Below are positions 33,895-35,000 of a stretch of DNA of 35,000 bases, piece after piece; the first letter of the stretch is position 1, and each line of letters starts with the position of its first letter. The notes under the pieces are model-generated. The model made no database searches. It was not told the origin of the DNA and saw nothing but the letters and a program-made list of their open reading frames with translations. Both the position numbers and the translations under genes were made by a program. The DNA lies in NCBI GenBank assembly GCA_905221605.1, contig CAJNDS010002219.1, positions 1-35,000 of the forward strand. The letters are read 5' to 3'. The DNA is from Symbiodinium natans (lineage: Eukaryota > Sar > Dinophyceae > Suessiales > Symbiodiniaceae).

Positions 33895-34063
33895 CTTTAG
33901 GCTTTAGGCTTTAGGCTTTAGGCTTTAGGCTTTAGGCTTTAGGCTTTAGGCTTTAGGCTTTAGGCTTTAGGCTTTAGGCTTTATGCTTTAGGCCTTAGGC
34001 TTTAGGGTTTGGGCTTTAGGCTTTAGGCTTTAGACTTTAGGCTTTAGGGCTTAGGGTTTAGGG
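33895..34063 (+). repeat. (TTTAGGC)n variant array
   Basis: About eighteen GCTTTAG units, the last third mixed with TTTAGGG, CCTTAGG and ATGCTTTAG. TTTAGGC keeps the heptamer register but changes the last G to C. Contained in the second intron of the plus-strand gene. Confidence 0.95.
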
Positions 34064-34081
34064 TGAGAGCTGAGGTTGTAG

Positions 34082-34120
34082 GGCTGAGGCGCGTCGTGCT
34101 AAGCTGTTGGAGGAGTTGGG
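34082..34120 (+). CDS. Exon 3 of the second candidate gene (AEARRAKLLEELG)
   Basis: The acceptor GAGGTTGTAG ends at 34081 and a donor GTAGGG is at 34121. The frame set by exon 2 reads E-AEARRAKLLEELG, a charged helix that suggests a coiled coil. The preceding intron (33731-34081) contains the TTTAGGC array. The gene's ends are not found. Confidence 0.4.
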
Positions 34121-34189
34121 GTAGGGGCTCGGCACAGGAGCTTCCATTGACACCGACATCTATATCTGCAACATGCTTTCCACCTTAAA

Positions 34190-34234
34190 AACCCTAAACC
34201 CTAAACCCTAAACCCTAAACCCTAAACCCTAAAC
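34190..34234 (-). repeat. (CCCTAAA)n tract
   Basis: Six perfect units. Confidence 0.9.
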
Positions 34235-34239
34235 CTATA

Positions 34240-35000
34240 AGGTACAAGAAATCCCCCCCCACCCCGCCTGCAGAGGCAGTGTGGTGTAGACCTGCTTGCA
34301 GTCAGACGGGTTGGGCTTTGGTGTGGCTGTCTTCCCAAACCTTAAAGTCCTCATTGATGTCTTACTTAAGGGTTCAGGGTTTCTGGGTTTAAGCTGTGGA
34401 AACTCGTTGAACCAAGGAACCACATGTAGAATTCGAGGGTCGGAGCATCTCATTCCGTGTTCAAGGCCTGTTGACGGCTACGTGTTTTGCTCTTTAGATG
34501 TGCATCTTCGCTACATTGCACAAAGTACAAACCAACGCAACCCCAAGCAAGAGGCGCTTGCACCATTAAAGGTGCTTTGGGGTTTCCTTAACCTGAACCC
34601 TGAAAATCCGAAACCAACCATGAACCCTCAACTGTGGACCCCTTGAGGACTGCAGGGGCCCCAACAAGGAGAGCCCAAAACCAAAAACCGCCTTTGCAAC
34701 GAACCCCCCTTCGAAGTCGAAGCAGCGCAAGATTGTTGCACTTTAGGTTTTAGGGTTTGTATTTTAGGGTGGGCACATGGTCCCTCAATATGGGCCCTGA
34801 AAAGGGGACCCCTTATATACCCCTTATATACTCTATAAAACCCGAGGCCCAAAATAGGGGGAACCCTTAATTTGCACCGGAATAGTATACTCCCTATAAA
34901 TGGAACCCCCAAAAGGGTACCCCCGATTTTCAGAAACCCTCAAATCCTTCAAAAAGGGAAGAGGGGCCTGAAGAAGGGCCTGGCTCTGGGTCCTAGGTTT
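34240..35000. other. Right end; one unassigned plus frame
   Basis: 34296-34646 (+) reads PNLKVLIDVLLKGSGFLGLS and HLIPCSRPVDGYVFCSLDVH, possibly coding and unrecognised; TGCTCTTTAG at 34488-34497 could be an acceptor. 34790-34925 is rich in GGGGACCCC / TATAAGGGG-type inverted motifs and may be a truncated small element. Confidence 0.3.

Overview
The window looks like nuclear DNA of a eukaryotic alga or other protist with the plant/algal telomere heptamer TTTAGGG. Dozens of short (CCCTAAA)n and (TTTAGGG)n tracts in both orientations cover almost the whole window, with simple repeats, poly-G runs and several families of short inverted-repeat elements. No long open reading frame is convincing. 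The longer ones are read through repeats (GFRV and LNPKP are just the telomere heptamer translated), and the window has no bacterial features. Many candidate exons are 45-160 nt, their acceptors are mostly AG followed by G, and at least one good donor is GC. That fits a dinoflagellate-like genome, but a TTTAGGG-telomere green alga is not excluded.

The unique islands between the repeat tracts carry a split gene on the minus strand. Read from about 22.3 kb down to 3.1 kb, the islands give cysteine-rich pieces of the ephrin-receptor-like/GCC2-GCC3 type first (about 21.9-10.8 kb). These include the successive exons 11935-12051, 11597-11659 and 10822-10905, whose reading phases match across both junctions and rebuild a C-P-G-G ... 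P-G-T-C-A-x-G-R ... C-x2-C motif chain. They are followed by hydrophobic, membrane-helix exons (10.4-3.1 kb). This is the architecture of a large cell-surface protein with a Cys-rich ectodomain and a polytopic membrane domain. A small exon resembling a TIR domain lies further downstream on the same strand (603-658). Further exon-like islands on the minus strand continue up to 32.3 kb; they may be the 5' part of the same gene or a neighbouring gene.

A second candidate gene lies on the plus strand at 33.5-34.1 kb: three phase-compatible exons for a charged helical segment with a ubiquitin-interacting-motif-like stretch. Its first intron is almost nothing but telomere heptamers.

Repeat layers: a 101-bp element in four copies with four different perfect 4-bp target-site duplications, plus a longer relative; a hAT-like miniature element with 8-bp duplications (two copies, one internally triplicated); two other small inverted-repeat families; a 511-bp element with 18-bp inverted ends; a 49-bp hairpin-unit array that reverses orientation in its middle (13.9-14.6 kb); a 950-bp fold-back element (17.6-18.55 kb); a 1.3-kb domain of the variant TTTAGTG; and locally homogenised variant arrays (TTTAGGC, GTGTAGG/GTGTGGG, CCCCAAA). 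The interval 26.16-29.89 kb is free of telomere tracts and holds one decayed reading frame.
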